Shown one piece after another: positions 1-8,404 of a DNA stretch of 64,000 bases. The notes under the pieces were generated by a model that had not been told where the DNA came from, did no database searches, and was given only the letters and a program-made list of their open reading frames with translations. The position numbers were made by a program, and so were the translations under genes. The stretch is from Geomicrobium sediminis (lineage in GTDB: Bacteria > Bacillota > Bacilli > Bacillales > Marinococcaceae). The stretch lies in the NCBI RefSeq assembly GCF_016908595.1, contig NZ_JAFBEC010000001.1, positions 434,001 through 498,000 of the forward strand. Reading direction: 5' to 3'. Numbering within the stretch: the stretch's first letter is position 1; each line of letters begins with the position of its first letter.

Positions 1-888
1 ATACATCGTTTTTCCTTGTTCCAAAATAAACTGTGCGTCACCTTTTGGCTTCGCATTGCCATCAGGATGCTTAAATTGATCATCATAATACATGAGCGTG
101 TCTACACCGATGCGTTGACGTTGCTTTTCTTTCAATTCTGATGCAAATGGAACGATATGCTCTTTCACTTGTGCTCGGAACTTCTCCACATCTTTTGGAT
201 CAAAATCCGTACGCGACATCCGTGCATACGCCAATTCAATGAAATTCTCAAAGCCAAGTTTCTTAGCTGCGGCTGTTCGTACTTGAATAAGTTCATCGTA
301 AATGCGGTCAAGTTCAGCTTCGTTATCTGCCATAAACGTCGTACGAGCAACTGCTGCAGCTTCTCGTACCGAGCGATCTGTATCTTGTTCAAATGGTGCC
401 AGTTGGGCAAGTGTATATTCTTCCCCTTGGAATTCAATCTTGGCAGAAGCGATGAGCTGGGAATACTCGGATGATAACTTATTTTCTTTTTGAAGGTCTG
501 GTACGATCTCTGGAGCGAATGTTTTCAACTGAAGATCTTTTAATGCAAACAATTGGGAACCCCATCGCTCCTCTAATTGCTCCCGGTACGTTGCCGAAAC
601 GAGCGCCTTCGAAAATGATTGAAATGCTTCTTGTAGTTCCGGTAAAACTTGATCCATCTTTTCTTGTTCCTGCTTATAAAATTCGTCCGTTGTATCGACT
701 GAATGACGGATCGACACGAGTGTTTCTTGGGTCGTGACCTCTTTTTTTATTTCGTTCATGTCGTGCAATAGACGATTTTGCTCGTCAAAAGAGTCCGCTT
801 TTTGGAACTGTGCCGTAATTGCATAGGTTTTATTCTGAATTTCTTCAACATTAATTCCATCGTATTCCATCTCATGGAATTTCTTCAT
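1..888 (-). CDS. M3-family oligoendopeptidase (PepF-like), C-terminus outside window
   Basis: The 296 visible residues form the N-terminal helical half of an M3 zinc metallopeptidase of the oligoendopeptidase F clade, cytosolic enzymes that cut short peptides. The reading frame runs off the left edge, so the HExxH zinc site, which lies in the C-terminal half of this family, cannot be checked. The start is the ATG at 888, preceded by AGGTGA at a suitable distance. The next gene upstream on the same strand is the symporter, 20 bp away. The family call rests on overall resemblance (KKFHEMEYDG start, helical charged N-domain) and is fairly secure; peptide specificity is unknown. Confidence 0.8.
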   Translation of the reverse strand, partial: MKKFHEMEYDGINVEEIQNKTYAITAQFQKADSFDEQNRLLHDMNEIKKEVTTQETLVSIRHSVDTTDEFYKQEQEKMDQVLPELQEAFQSFSKALVSATYREQLEERWGSQLFALKDLQLKTFAPEIVPDLQKENKLSSEYSQLIASAKIEFQGEEYTLAQLAPFEQDTDRSVREAAAVARTTFMADNEAELDRIYDELIQVRTAAAKKLGFENFIELAYARMSRTDFDPKDVEKFRAQVKEHIVPFASELKEKQRQRIGVDTLMYYDDQFKHPDGNAKPKGDAQFILEQGKTMY

Positions 889-908
889 TTTAAATCACCT
901 CTAAACGA

Positions 909-2384
909 TCATTCTACAGAAATCGAGGAATTCCTGCTTGAAGACGACGCTGAACTCTCCCGCACATTCATTCGATCATAGACTGAAAGCATTTTGTGAT
1001 TTGGCTTTGTAAGACGACTAACAATCAATATGATGAGGAACGCGGTGATTACAGTTGGGATCATCGGATCAATGCTCGCAGGCCATATGCCAATGTTTTG
1101 TAGGATTGAGGCACCAATCGCTATAAAAGCTCCCGAAATGATGCCTGCCCATGCCGCTTCTTTTGTCATATTACGATAAAACATGCTAAGTAAAATAACG
1201 AGTCCACCCGCACTTCCTGCAATCAAATACGCAAGGTTCATCATTTCCATAATGTACGCCGGTCTTGCTATTCCAATTGGTACCGAGAGTGCTGCTAAAA
1301 CTAAGACGAGTAGCTTCGTAACGACGAGCATTCGTTCTTCGGAAACGTTGCGGTGGATGATCTTTTGGTAAATATCTCGTCCAATACTTGATGCACCTGC
1401 GAGTAACCACGATGTCGCCGATGTCATGACTGCCATAAACATCCCCGCCATCGCCATCCCAATGACAATTGGAGGTGCATATTCCATCGTATAAGCAATC
1501 CAGAGCAACTCTGGATCTTCAATACTTGGAAACAAAGAACGAGCATAAATTGCTGAAATAAAGAATAGCGTTAACGCCGGTAAGTAGATGACAGCAATTG
1601 CAATTCCGGCTTTAATAATTTCACGCTCGTTTACTGCTGAATAGAAACGAGTTAAGTATCCAGGATTTCCAAGATAACCGAACAACCAAATAAAAAACCA
1701 AGAAAACGCCATTAGTGCTGTCAATTCGCCTGTAGACGTAAAATAATTCGGAGATTCCAATTGAATGGACGTCGTAACAGCTCCCCAACCATCAGAAGCT
1801 TGAATTAAGTACGGCATCGTGATGACGAGAGATCCGATAATAATAAACGTACCGATAAAATCCGTTTTCAAAATAATGACCATACCACCAAACACTGTAA
1901 AGATGACGACAAACGCTGCAGTAATAAACGTACTCTGGGTGTAACTCATTCCGAACATTTGCGAAAATAACAATCCACCTTGCACATAAAGTGAGCCGAG
2001 TAAAATCACCATCCATACACTGACGATTATGGAGAATACCGGTCGTAGAAGCGGACTATCAAAGCGCTCAGCAAGGTAATCTGAAATCGTCAATTGACCG
2101 AAACGCCTCAACTTAGGACCGATTAAGAAGCAAAGTACAAAATAACTCCAAGCAATACCAGCCGGAATCCACATCGTTCCTGCACCTAACTCATAAAACC
2201 AAGCCATTACCCCAAGAAAAGTCGCACCACTTACACCCGAGGCGAACAATGATCCGGCAATTAAATACCAGCGACCGCTTCTTGCGGCCACATAGAACGA
2301 TGCGAGCCCCTTGGATTGCATATAGGACAATACGCCCGTCACAATCATAATTAGAAATACAATCGCCATCCCAACGTATATCAT
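909..2384 (-). CDS. sodium:solute symporter (SSF family)
   Basis: A 491-residue integral membrane protein with about 13 hydrophobic segments, typical of the SSF/SSS Na+-coupled symporters. The N-terminus (TM1, then a SFYVAARSGRWY segment and a glycine/serine-rich TM2 with SLFASGVSGATF) is the family hallmark around the sodium site. The C-terminus is a short charged, serine-rich tail. The start at 2384 has GAGGAGGTG upstream. A 36-residue membrane peptide gene lies directly upstream, an arrangement repeatedly seen for SSF symporters. Substrate cannot be read from sequence. The beta-oxidation operon just upstream makes a carboxylate plausible, but a probable terminator separates them, so that is inference only. 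Confidence 0.88.
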   Translation of the reverse strand: MIYVGMAIVFLIMIVTGVLSYMQSKGLASFYVAARSGRWYLIAGSLFASGVSGATFLGVMAWFYELGAGTMWIPAGIAWSYFVLCFLIGPKLRRFGQLTISDYLAERFDSPLLRPVFSIIVSVWMVILLGSLYVQGGLLFSQMFGMSYTQSTFITAAFVVIFTVFGGMVIILKTDFIGTFIIIGSLVITMPYLIQASDGWGAVTTSIQLESPNYFTSTGELTALMAFSWFFIWLFGYLGNPGYLTRFYSAVNEREIIKAGIAIAVIYLPALTLFFISAIYARSLFPSIEDPELLWIAYTMEYAPPIVIGMAMAGMFMAVMTSATSWLLAGASSIGRDIYQKIIHRNVSEERMLVVTKLLVLVLAALSVPIGIARPAYIMEMMNLAYLIAGSAGGLVILLSMFYRNMTKEAAWAGIISGAFIAIGASILQNIGIWPASIDPMIPTVITAFLIILIVSRLTKPNHKMLSVYDRMNVRESSASSSSRNSSISVE

Positions 2385-2405
2385 CTTGGAAAATCCACCT
2401 CCTCT

Positions 2406-2516
2406 CTATTTCTCCCACGGAAACCGTTCATGCTTGAGCCAATATCCACCAAGTACGAACGATGCAACGATCGGCAGTAAACAGACGACCATTAATAACG
2501 TTAAATCACCCAACAA
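2406..2516 (-). CDS. small symporter-associated membrane protein (36 aa)
   Basis: A short reading frame of 36 residues, starting at TTG 2516 six bases after a GGGGGG ribosome binding site and ending 21 bp before the symporter start. It has one hydrophobic segment (TLLMVVCLLPIVASFVLGG) followed by a charged tail WLKHERFPWEK. Tiny one-helix proteins directly upstream of SSF symporter genes are a recognised arrangement (symporter small accessory protein). The strong ribosome binding site and tight spacing favour a real translationally coupled gene, but the TTG start and short length leave doubt. Function is unproven; it is probably a membrane partner of the symporter. Confidence 0.6.
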   Translation of the reverse strand: MLGDLTLLMVVCLLPIVASFVLGGYWLKHERFPWEK

Positions 2517-2588
2517 GGAACACCCCCCTTTTGTACTATAATCCTTCTCGTACAAAGCCTTTTCAGCACTTTCGACAGCTTATCTAAC

Positions 2589-2659
2589 AAAAAAACCTGC
2601 CCTACTCATGACTCGCCTCGGATCATTTTGATCACGAATGTTCATCACGTTTGGACAGG
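2589..2659 (-). terminator. candidate intrinsic terminator of the beta-oxidation operon
   Basis: On the minus strand CCTGTCC pairs with GGGCAGG (one G-T pair) across a long arm that itself contains GATCAAAATGATC, followed by seven T. It lies just after the last MaoC gene and before the symporter unit. The long loop lowers confidence. Confidence 0.5.
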
Positions 2660-2675
2660 TAGTTGATTATTCTTT

Positions 2676-3083
2676 TTAAGCGCCGTGTAGTTCGTAAACG
2701 GCTTCGCCTTTTAATGCAGTATCTCCGTTTTGTTTACTTGCTCCGATTTCAAAGGTGACCGTTTTCTCATCACGATCTTTCACCGTCGCATGAAGCGTCA
2801 CGACATCATCAAGGAATACCATCCCTCGGAAACGGATTTGGTAATCTGTAACGAGACCGTCTTCAAGATATGGTGTGAATAGTTTTGTTAAGTTGCCCAT
2901 CGTCCACATGCCATGCGCAATGATGCCTGGAAGTCCAGCTGCTGTCGCTTCTTCATCAATCGTATGAATCGGGTTGAAATCACCGGAAGCACCGGCATAC
3001 TTGATTAAATCAATACGGGAGACTGGAGGTAATGTGATCGATTCCAACGATTCACCTGCTTTGATTGTCTTTACATCCGTCAT
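2676..3083 (-). CDS. MaoC-like (R)-specific enoyl-CoA hydratase, catalytic hot-dog subunit
   Basis: A 135-residue single hot-dog protein carrying the hydratase-2 motif YAGASGDFNPIH with Asp35 and His40 in the catalytic positions. It would hydrate trans-2-enoyl-CoA to (R)-3-hydroxyacyl-CoA. It overlaps the preceding gene by four bases (ATGA), and that neighbour is a second hot-dog protein, so the two probably form a heteromeric dehydratase like HadAB or ChsH1/H2, with this chain supplying the catalytic dyad. It is the last gene of the operon that starts at 13319 and would catalyse the hydration step of the encoded beta-oxidation, with the neighbouring FabG-type reductase as the matching (R)-hydroxyacyl dehydrogenase. 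Confidence 0.85.
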   Translation of the reverse strand: MTDVKTIKAGESLESITLPPVSRIDLIKYAGASGDFNPIHTIDEEATAAGLPGIIAHGMWTMGNLTKLFTPYLEDGLVTDYQIRFRGMVFLDDVVTLHATVKDRDEKTVTFEIGASKQNGDTALKGEAVYELHGA

Positions 3084-3529
3084 ACGTTTAACTTCCTCCT
3101 TACCGTCTCAGAAATAATGACCGTCGATGTGGATTCAAAAACGATTTCACCGTTTTCATCTACACCATTGTTTGCTAGTGTTAAAAAGCCCATGTTACCG
3201 CTTTTTCCGTCTTTTTCAGCGTAACTCTTCACTTCTGCATAGCAATAGACGTCTTCTCCGACGAGCAATGGGCGTTTGTAATGATATCGTTGCTCCCCAT
3301 GAATGAGTCCTACATTTGGCAAATGTAAGTCCTTAATTGTCCCGTAATCAAACGTTCTTGGAAACGTTGGTGGCGCAATATTCTTCCCGAACCGGGAGTC
3401 TTTACCGTATGATTCGTCTACGTAAAGTGGATGGACGTCACCAATTGATTCTGCAAACTTCTTTACAGCACCACGTTCAACGGTATTCTTTATTTTCTCT
3501 GATTTTAAACCTACTGCATCTTGGAACAT
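3080..3529 (-). CDS. MaoC N-terminal-type hot-dog protein, dehydratase partner subunit
   Basis: A 149-residue protein of the FAS1-like/MaoC_dehydrat_N group (KKFAESIGDVHPLYVDESYG; HGEQRYHYKRPLLVGEDVY). In this group the canonical hydratase dyad is usually absent and the chain serves as the acyl-chain-binding partner of a catalytic MaoC subunit. Here that partner is the gene starting at 3083, which overlaps by four bases, the strongest evidence for a complex. It belongs to the same operon as fabG and the acyl-CoA dehydrogenase. Confident for the fold; the heterodimer is an inference from translational coupling and known HadAB/ChsH1-H2 pairs. Confidence 0.8.
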   Translation of the reverse strand: MFQDAVGLKSEKIKNTVERGAVKKFAESIGDVHPLYVDESYGKDSRFGKNIAPPTFPRTFDYGTIKDLHLPNVGLIHGEQRYHYKRPLLVGEDVYCYAEVKSYAEKDGKSGNMGFLTLANNGVDENGEIVFESTSTVIISETVRRKLNV

Positions 3530-3546
3530 TACGATTCCTCCTTTTG

Positions 3547-4308
3547 TTAGGCTTTCGGACCACCTGCGACGTAAATGACTTGACCATTTACAAAACCAGA
3601 ACGCTCGTCTGCGAAGAACGCCGCGGTGTTAGCAATGTCTTCTGGCTTCCCACTACGAGCAACCGGAATGTTAGAAACGCTCGCATGAATTAAATCATCG
3701 AATGAAATACCAATGCGTTCAGCCGTTGCTCTTGTCATATTTGTCTCAATAAATCCTGGTGCAATTGCATTTGTCGTAATGTTGAACTTCCCGAGTTCAA
3801 TAGCCAGTGTTTTCGTAAACCCTTGCAAGCCAGCTTTTGCTGTTGCGTAGTTTGCCTGTCCACGGTTACCAAGTGCTGAAGTGGATGAAATGTTAATGAT
3901 TCGACCGTACTTTTGATTCACCATGTATTGCTGTACAGCACGGGCAGCATTAAATGAACCCTTTAGGTGAACATTCATAACGGTATCCCAGTCATCATCG
4001 GTCATTTTAAACAACATGTTGTCACGAATGACGCCAGCGTTGTTCACGAGAATATCTAGAGAACCGAAGTCATCATGCACTTCTTGTGCCGCTGCTTGCA
4101 TCGACTCGTAATTACTTACGTCCGCTTGAATTGTCTTGGCTTCTTGTCCTTGTTCTTCGAAATACGCTTTGGCTGCTTGTAAGTTCTCTTCATTAATATC
4201 AACGATTGCCACTTTCGCTCCATCGTCTGCAAAGCGCTTAGCAATCCCTAAACCAATCCCGTGACTACCACCCGTCACGATGGCTGATCTACCTGTGAAA
4301 TTTCCCAT
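3547..4308 (-). CDS. fabG: 3-oxoacyl-[ACP]/3-hydroxyacyl-CoA reductase (FabG-type SDR)
   Basis: A 253-residue classical short-chain dehydrogenase: nucleotide-binding TGGSHGIGLG near the N-terminus, NNAG in strand 4, and the Ser...Tyr-x-x-x-Lys site as ISSTSALG...YATAK. The start at 4308 is chosen over an upstream in-frame codon because AAGGAGCG precedes it at ideal distance; upstream codons would also translate a regulatory palindrome. It sits between the acyl-CoA dehydrogenase and the two MaoC genes, so a role as (R)-3-hydroxyacyl-CoA dehydrogenase in beta-oxidation is more likely than fatty acid synthesis, although the family cannot be separated by sequence alone. Confidence 0.85.
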   Translation of the reverse strand: MGNFTGRSAIVTGGSHGIGLGIAKRFADDGAKVAIVDINEENLQAAKAYFEEQGQEAKTIQADVSNYESMQAAAQEVHDDFGSLDILVNNAGVIRDNMLFKMTDDDWDTVMNVHLKGSFNAARAVQQYMVNQKYGRIINISSTSALGNRGQANYATAKAGLQGFTKTLAIELGKFNITTNAIAPGFIETNMTRATAERIGISFDDLIHASVSNIPVARSGKPEDIANTAAFFADERSGFVNGQVIYVAGGPKA

Positions 4309-4331
4309 TCTTATTCGCTCCTTTAGAAAGA

Positions 4332-4349
4332 TGAGTGAGCGCTCAGTAA
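4332..4349. promoter_or_regulatory. FadR-like palindrome upstream of fabG
   Basis: The 18-bp TGAGTGAGCGCTCAGTAA matches the general plan of the TetR-family FadR box of bacilli (TGAATGA...TCATTCA) with 7 of 9 base pairs symmetric and a perfect 10-bp core TGAGCGCTCA. It lies in the only sizeable intercistronic gap (70 bp) of the operon's 3' part, so it could regulate an internal promoter or act as a roadblock. The assignment is by pattern only. Confidence 0.4.
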
Positions 4350-4378
4350 GGAAATACCTGCACTCACCCACGTTACAT

Positions 4379-5554
4379 TTAGATAAATTGACCGAGTTTC
4401 ACGTGACCTTTAATTAAGTTACGGCTAATGATTAGGCGTTGGATCTCATCCGTTCCATCATAAATTCTCCAAAGACGTGCTTCACGGTACCAACGTTCAA
4501 TCGGTAATTCTTTCGTATACCCCATTCCACCATGGATTTGAAGAACGCGGTCGATAATGTCGTTCCCTTTCGTTGCACCGTATAATTTTGCCATTGATGC
4601 GAGGTGGCGGTTGTCTTCACCATTATCAAGGCTAAACGCTGCATTTAAGACGAGCCATCGAGCAGCTTCTAGCTCTACGGCAGAATCTGCAATTTGCCAC
4701 TGAATCGCTTGGCGATCTGCAATCGGGCGTCCGAATGTTTCACGCTCTTTCGAATAGTCAATCGCCATATTGAGCAAGCGCTCAGCAGAACCAACGGCGC
4801 GAGCACCAACGATCCAACGTGCAAATCCAATCCACTCAAGTCCTAAGTCGTATCCTTTATGAATTTCACCAAGAATGTTCTCTTCAGGTACACGAACGTC
4901 TTCAAAGAACAATGACGCTGGTCCCCACTCACCCATCGTATGGATGTACTCTGACGTCCAGCCCATGCTACGGTCAGCAATAAAGCACGTCACGCCTTCA
5001 CGACCTGTTTTCTCGTGCAATTCTTTGTCGGTAATTGCAATAACCATAACAAAATCTGCTTCGTTTCCACCGGTAATGAATGTCTTCTCACCGTTTAGTA
5101 CCCAATCATTGCCGTCTTTGTAGGCGGTCATCTTAATGTTACGCGTATCTGATCCTGCGCCAGGTTCAGTGATGGCGAAACAAGATTTCTTGTCTCCCGC
5201 AATTGTTGGAAGTAAGTATTTCTCTTTTTGCTCTTCATTTGCACGGTAAAGAATAATGTCTGCTGAACCACCGAAGCTAAACGGAACAAAGGTCTTAGAA
5301 ACTTCCATAAGTACGAGCGCAAGCATCATCTGACCGAGGTCTGCTCCACCGTATTCTTCTGGTGTGTTAATCCCCCAGAATCCCGCTGCTTTTGCTTTTT
5401 GTTGCAGCTCCTTTACCTTTTCGGCAGGAAGACTCGGTTTTCCTTCTAATTCGTTACGTAAAACGTCATTTTCCAACGGCATAAGTTCTTTTTCTACAAA
5501 CTTTCTAATTGTGGACTGTACCATTCTTTGTTCTTCTGTTAGTCGTAAATGCAT
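4379..5554 (-). CDS. acyl-CoA dehydrogenase
   Basis: A 391-residue flavoprotein oxidising acyl-CoA to trans-2-enoyl-CoA. It shows the FAD/substrate loop CFAITEPGAGSDTRNIKMTA, the WVLNGEKTFITGG segment and the C-terminal IHGGMGYTKELPIERWYR and YDGTDEIQR motifs. The residue corresponding to the catalytic Glu of MCAD (YEGT) is Asp here, as in many bacterial relatives. The start at 5554 follows AAAGGAG; the in-frame codons upstream lie within the previous gene's end. It is transcribed with thiolase, hydratase and reductase genes and provides the first oxidation step. Chain-length preference cannot be deduced. Confidence 0.92.
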   Translation of the reverse strand: MHLRLTEEQRMVQSTIRKFVEKELMPLENDVLRNELEGKPSLPAEKVKELQQKAKAAGFWGINTPEEYGGADLGQMMLALVLMEVSKTFVPFSFGGSADIILYRANEEQKEKYLLPTIAGDKKSCFAITEPGAGSDTRNIKMTAYKDGNDWVLNGEKTFITGGNEADFVMVIAITDKELHEKTGREGVTCFIADRSMGWTSEYIHTMGEWGPASLFFEDVRVPEENILGEIHKGYDLGLEWIGFARWIVGARAVGSAERLLNMAIDYSKERETFGRPIADRQAIQWQIADSAVELEAARWLVLNAAFSLDNGEDNRHLASMAKLYGATKGNDIIDRVLQIHGGMGYTKELPIERWYREARLWRIYDGTDEIQRLIISRNLIKGHVKLGQFI

Positions 5555-5579
5555 CGTAAAAACTCCTTTTTGTCTTTTT

Positions 5580-6719
5580 TTATGGTCTTTCAACGATTAA
5601 TGCAATTCCTTGGCCGCCACCGATACAAGCTGTCACAAGGCCTTTTTTCAACTCACGACGTTGCAATTCGTACACGAGCTTTGTAATGAGCATCCCACCC
5701 GTTGCAGCGATAGGGTGACCGTGGGAGATCGCTCCGCCGTTTACGTTTAATTTGTCGTGGTTAAATCCAAGCTCTCGGTCAACTGCTAACGTTTGTGCTG
5801 CAAACGCCTCGTTGCATTCAATAAGGTCCATGTTATCGAGTGTTTCACCAGAGCGCTTCATTACCTTTTGAACTGCAGGAACTGGGCCAATCCCCATAAT
5901 GTTCGGGTCCACTCCTGCCACCGACCAGTCCTTTACGACTGCAAGTGGCGTTAACCCGCGACGCTTCGCCTCTTTTGCACTCATGACAACAAGTGCCGAC
6001 GCCCCGTCGTTTACGCCTGAACTATTCCCTGCTGTAACAGTTCCACCTTCTTTAAACACCGGACGTAAGCTCGAGAGCTTTTCGACCGTCGTTCCTGCTC
6101 TTGGGTGTTCATCGGTATCGAACTCACCGATCGGTACGATTTGCTCTTTGAAGTAGCCTTGTTCAATCGCATTGACCATGCGCTCTTGACTACGTGCCGA
6201 AAACTCATCTTGCTCACTGCGGCTAATCTCATATTTCTCAGCTAAGTTTTCAGCAGTAATTCCCATCGGTGGATCACCAATTTCTTTTGGCGCAAGACTC
6301 GGTGAAACGAATTGTGGTGGGAACGTATCGTACGCTCTCGTTGCTGGTCGCAATAAGTGTGGTCTTCGAGACATGCTCTCCGTCCCCCCAGCAACGACAA
6401 TGTCCGCTTGACCACTCAAGATCTTCTCTGCAGCAAGTGCGACCGCATTAATGCCTGATCCACACTGACGATCAATCGTCAGACCAGGCACTTCAATCGG
6501 TAACCCTGCCTCAAGGGCAGATTTACGAGCAGCATTTCCACCACCACTAAGGCAGTTGCCGAGGATCACATCTTCAACTGACTCTCCTTCAACTTCTGCA
6601 CGTCTTAATGCTTCTTTAATTACCTGACCGCCAAAGACGGTATGATCAACCTTTGCAAGGGCTCCCCCTTTCTTTGCAATGGCAGTACGAACTGCTGATA
6701 CGATAACAACTTCAGTCAT
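5580..6719 (-). CDS. acetyl-CoA C-acyltransferase (thiolase)
   Basis: A 379-residue thiolase with all three catalytic signatures: the nucleophile Cys86 in DRQCGSG, the His in [11 protein letters not shown], and the second Cys in [10 protein letters not shown]. It starts with the family-typical [18 protein letters not shown]. In this operon it most likely cleaves 3-ketoacyl-CoA, the last step of beta-oxidation, rather than condensing acetyl-CoA. Its start codon overlaps the stop of the upstream thioesterase gene by four bases, and the acyl-CoA dehydrogenase follows 25 bp downstream. The enzyme class is secure; degradative direction is from context. Confidence 0.93.
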   Translation of the reverse strand: MTEVVIVSAVRTAIAKKGGALAKVDHTVFGGQVIKEALRRAEVEGESVEDVILGNCLSGGGNAARKSALEAGLPIEVPGLTIDRQCGSGINAVALAAEKILSGQADIVVAGGTESMSRRPHLLRPATRAYDTFPPQFVSPSLAPKEIGDPPMGITAENLAEKYEISRSEQDEFSARSQERMVNAIEQGYFKEQIVPIGEFDTDEHPRAGTTVEKLSSLRPVFKEGGTVTAGNSSGVNDGASALVVMSAKEAKRRGLTPLAVVKDWSVAGVDPNIMGIGPVPAVQKVMKRSGETLDNMDLIECNEAFAAQTLAVDRELGFNHDKLNVNGGAISHGHPIAATGGMLITKLVYELQRRELKKGLVTACIGGGQGIALIVERP

Positions 6720-7102
6720 GATTTCGCCTCCCTAAGTAATTTAAACGTTCCGCTTCCCTTCGCGATTAATTGATCGTCTTCATCATAGATATAACCTTCG
6801 AGTTGCGCGGATTTGTATCCTAATTGCATGAACGAACCCTTTGCCTTTAGCACACCTTCACGCGCTGGAGCTAAGTAATGAACATGAAGGGAAATCGTTA
6901 AGTTTCTGCATCCGGTTTTGTAATAAATCATTGCGCCGAATACGTTATCAAGCATCGTTGCATGGACACCGCCATGCAACGAACCGTTGTTATTTAAATG
7001 ATCTTCGCGTATTTCAAGCTGCAAGTAGACATTTTCATCTCCATCCAACCCGTCCTGAAACCCTAATAGCTGGTAAAAAGGACTCTGTTTCGCAACACCC
7101 AT
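6716..7102 (-). CDS. PaaI-type hot-dog thioesterase
   Basis: A 128-residue protein with the PaaI-family signature LNNNGSLHGGVHATMLDNVFGAMI, where Asn/His and the downstream acidic residue form the usual thioester hydrolysis site. It would release CoA from dead-end acyl- or hydroxyacyl-CoA intermediates in the cytosol, a protective role known for PaaI in phenylacetate degradation. It lies between the transporter binding protein and the thiolase and overlaps the latter by four bases. Substrate is unknown; a pathway-clearing role is inferred from context. Confidence 0.85.
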   Translation of the reverse strand: MGVAKQSPFYQLLGFQDGLDGDENVYLQLEIREDHLNNNGSLHGGVHATMLDNVFGAMIYYKTGCRNLTISLHVHYLAPAREGVLKAKGSFMQLGYKSAQLEGYIYDEDDQLIAKGSGTFKLLREAKS

Positions 7103-7123
7103 CCATAATCTCTCCTTTACTCT

Positions 7124-8380
7124 CTATGGCTCTACGAGAATGATCTCTCCATCTTCAACGACTGCCATACGGAACTCTGTATTCATACCGCCCTCAGCCT
7201 TCACTTCTGTAATTGGGTAGATTTCTTTATCAGCTGGTACGGTATTTACACCTTCGCCTAAGTTCGCTTGGATCGCTGCTGCATCATCGACAGAGCCGGC
7301 AGCTTTCATCGCTTCAGCAAGAATATAGACGACGTAATAGTGATAACCCGCCTCGGATCCAGGAATTGAGTCATAGTGCTCGATGTAATCTTCAATAAAC
7401 TGCTGATTTCCTTCTGTTTGGTCCACAACTAGAGGTGGAACCCCAACTGACCCTTCAATAACATCTGCGGCGTTATCACCAAGCACTCGTTCGATTTCAT
7501 CGAGCTTTGCTTGGTCCATGATGAAGAATCCACCTTCAAACCCTAATTCTCGTGCCTGCTGCATGACTTGAGCCGTTGGTTCGGACGATCCTCCAACAAA
7601 GAGAACGTCTGGGTCATCACTTAACGCATTGGTGATCGTTGTGAAGAAATCCGTTTCCTTTGCGAAATCAATTGAACCATCGTAGACGACTTCACCACCA
7701 AGTTCCTCCCATGCAGGAGCTAACTCATCCGCCCAGTCGTACCCGTACTGCGTACTAGGTGGGAGCATCGCAAGCTTCGGACCGAAGCGTTCCATTTGGT
7801 ATTCAGAATACGGTTCAACATAAATGTCATACGTATTCGGAATTCGCCAAGTGAGGGCATTGTCTTGTGCCGTAATGTCAGGCTCACTTGAATACGCCCC
7901 TACGATGAAATCATCTTGCTCATTAAACACTTGTGTCGCAAAAATCCCTCCACTATGCGGGATAAACACAATTGGTACGTCGTGTTCTTGAATCAATCGC
8001 CTCGCATTTGCTCCTGTTTCGTTCGGTAAATATTTATCGTCGAGTGCAACAAGGTTAAACGAATACTGTTGACCGTCTACTTCAAATCCACCTGCTTCGT
8101 TGATCTCGTTTACTGCCATCGTTAAACCACTAACCGTGTTATTCCCATAAAAAGCAGCTGCACCTGAGAGTGGACCACTATAGCCAATTGTGACAACTTC
8201 CGTTCCTTCCGCTGTGACAACTTCTTCCGGTTCAACTTCATCATCACCTGCTTCCGCATCCGCTTCAGTACCAGGTTCACTTTCTGGCGCCCCTTCTTCC
8301 GAAACAATTGTTTCTTCTGCATCACACGCACTAAGAGCAACGATTGCCGACAACCCAACGATTAACGAGAACTTTTTCAA
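7124..8380 (-). CDS. ABC transporter substrate-binding lipoprotein (branched-chain amino acid/amide type)
   Basis: A 418-residue periplasmic-binding type I protein anchored as a lipoprotein: signal peptide with lipobox LSAC (Cys about residue 19), then a very acidic linker rich in Glu/Asp, then VVTIGYSGPLSGAAAFYGNN typical of the HAAT/LivJ family. The TTG start at 8380 is preceded by a GGGGGGG ribosome binding site. It is followed by thioesterase and thiolase genes and preceded by both ATPase genes. In this beta-oxidation operon the ligand is more likely a carboxylic or aromatic acid than an amino acid; that is inference. The acidic linker fits a salt-exposed surface. Confidence 0.9.
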   Translation of the reverse strand: MKKFSLIVGLSAIVALSACDAEETIVSEEGAPESEPGTEADAEAGDDEVEPEEVVTAEGTEVVTIGYSGPLSGAAAFYGNNTVSGLTMAVNEINEAGGFEVDGQQYSFNLVALDDKYLPNETGANARRLIQEHDVPIVFIPHSGGIFATQVFNEQDDFIVGAYSSEPDITAQDNALTWRIPNTYDIYVEPYSEYQMERFGPKLAMLPPSTQYGYDWADELAPAWEELGGEVVYDGSIDFAKETDFFTTITNALSDDPDVLFVGGSSEPTAQVMQQARELGFEGGFFIMDQAKLDEIERVLGDNAADVIEGSVGVPPLVVDQTEGNQQFIEDYIEHYDSIPGSEAGYHYYVVYILAEAMKAAGSVDDAAAIQANLGEGVNTVPADKEIYPITEVKAEGGMNTEFRMAVVEDGEIILVEP

Positions 8381-8404
8381 AACAGAACCCCCCCTTTAGA
8401 AAAT

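Noticed and set aside
165-437. Separate small gene inside the peptidase region
   Set aside because: It is an out-of-frame shadow of the M3 peptidase gene without its own ribosome binding site.
2517-2590. Sigma-54 promoter for the symporter unit
   Set aside because: No GG-N10-GC pair with -24/-12 resemblance and no TTCA-N4-TGAA sites were found upstream of 2516.
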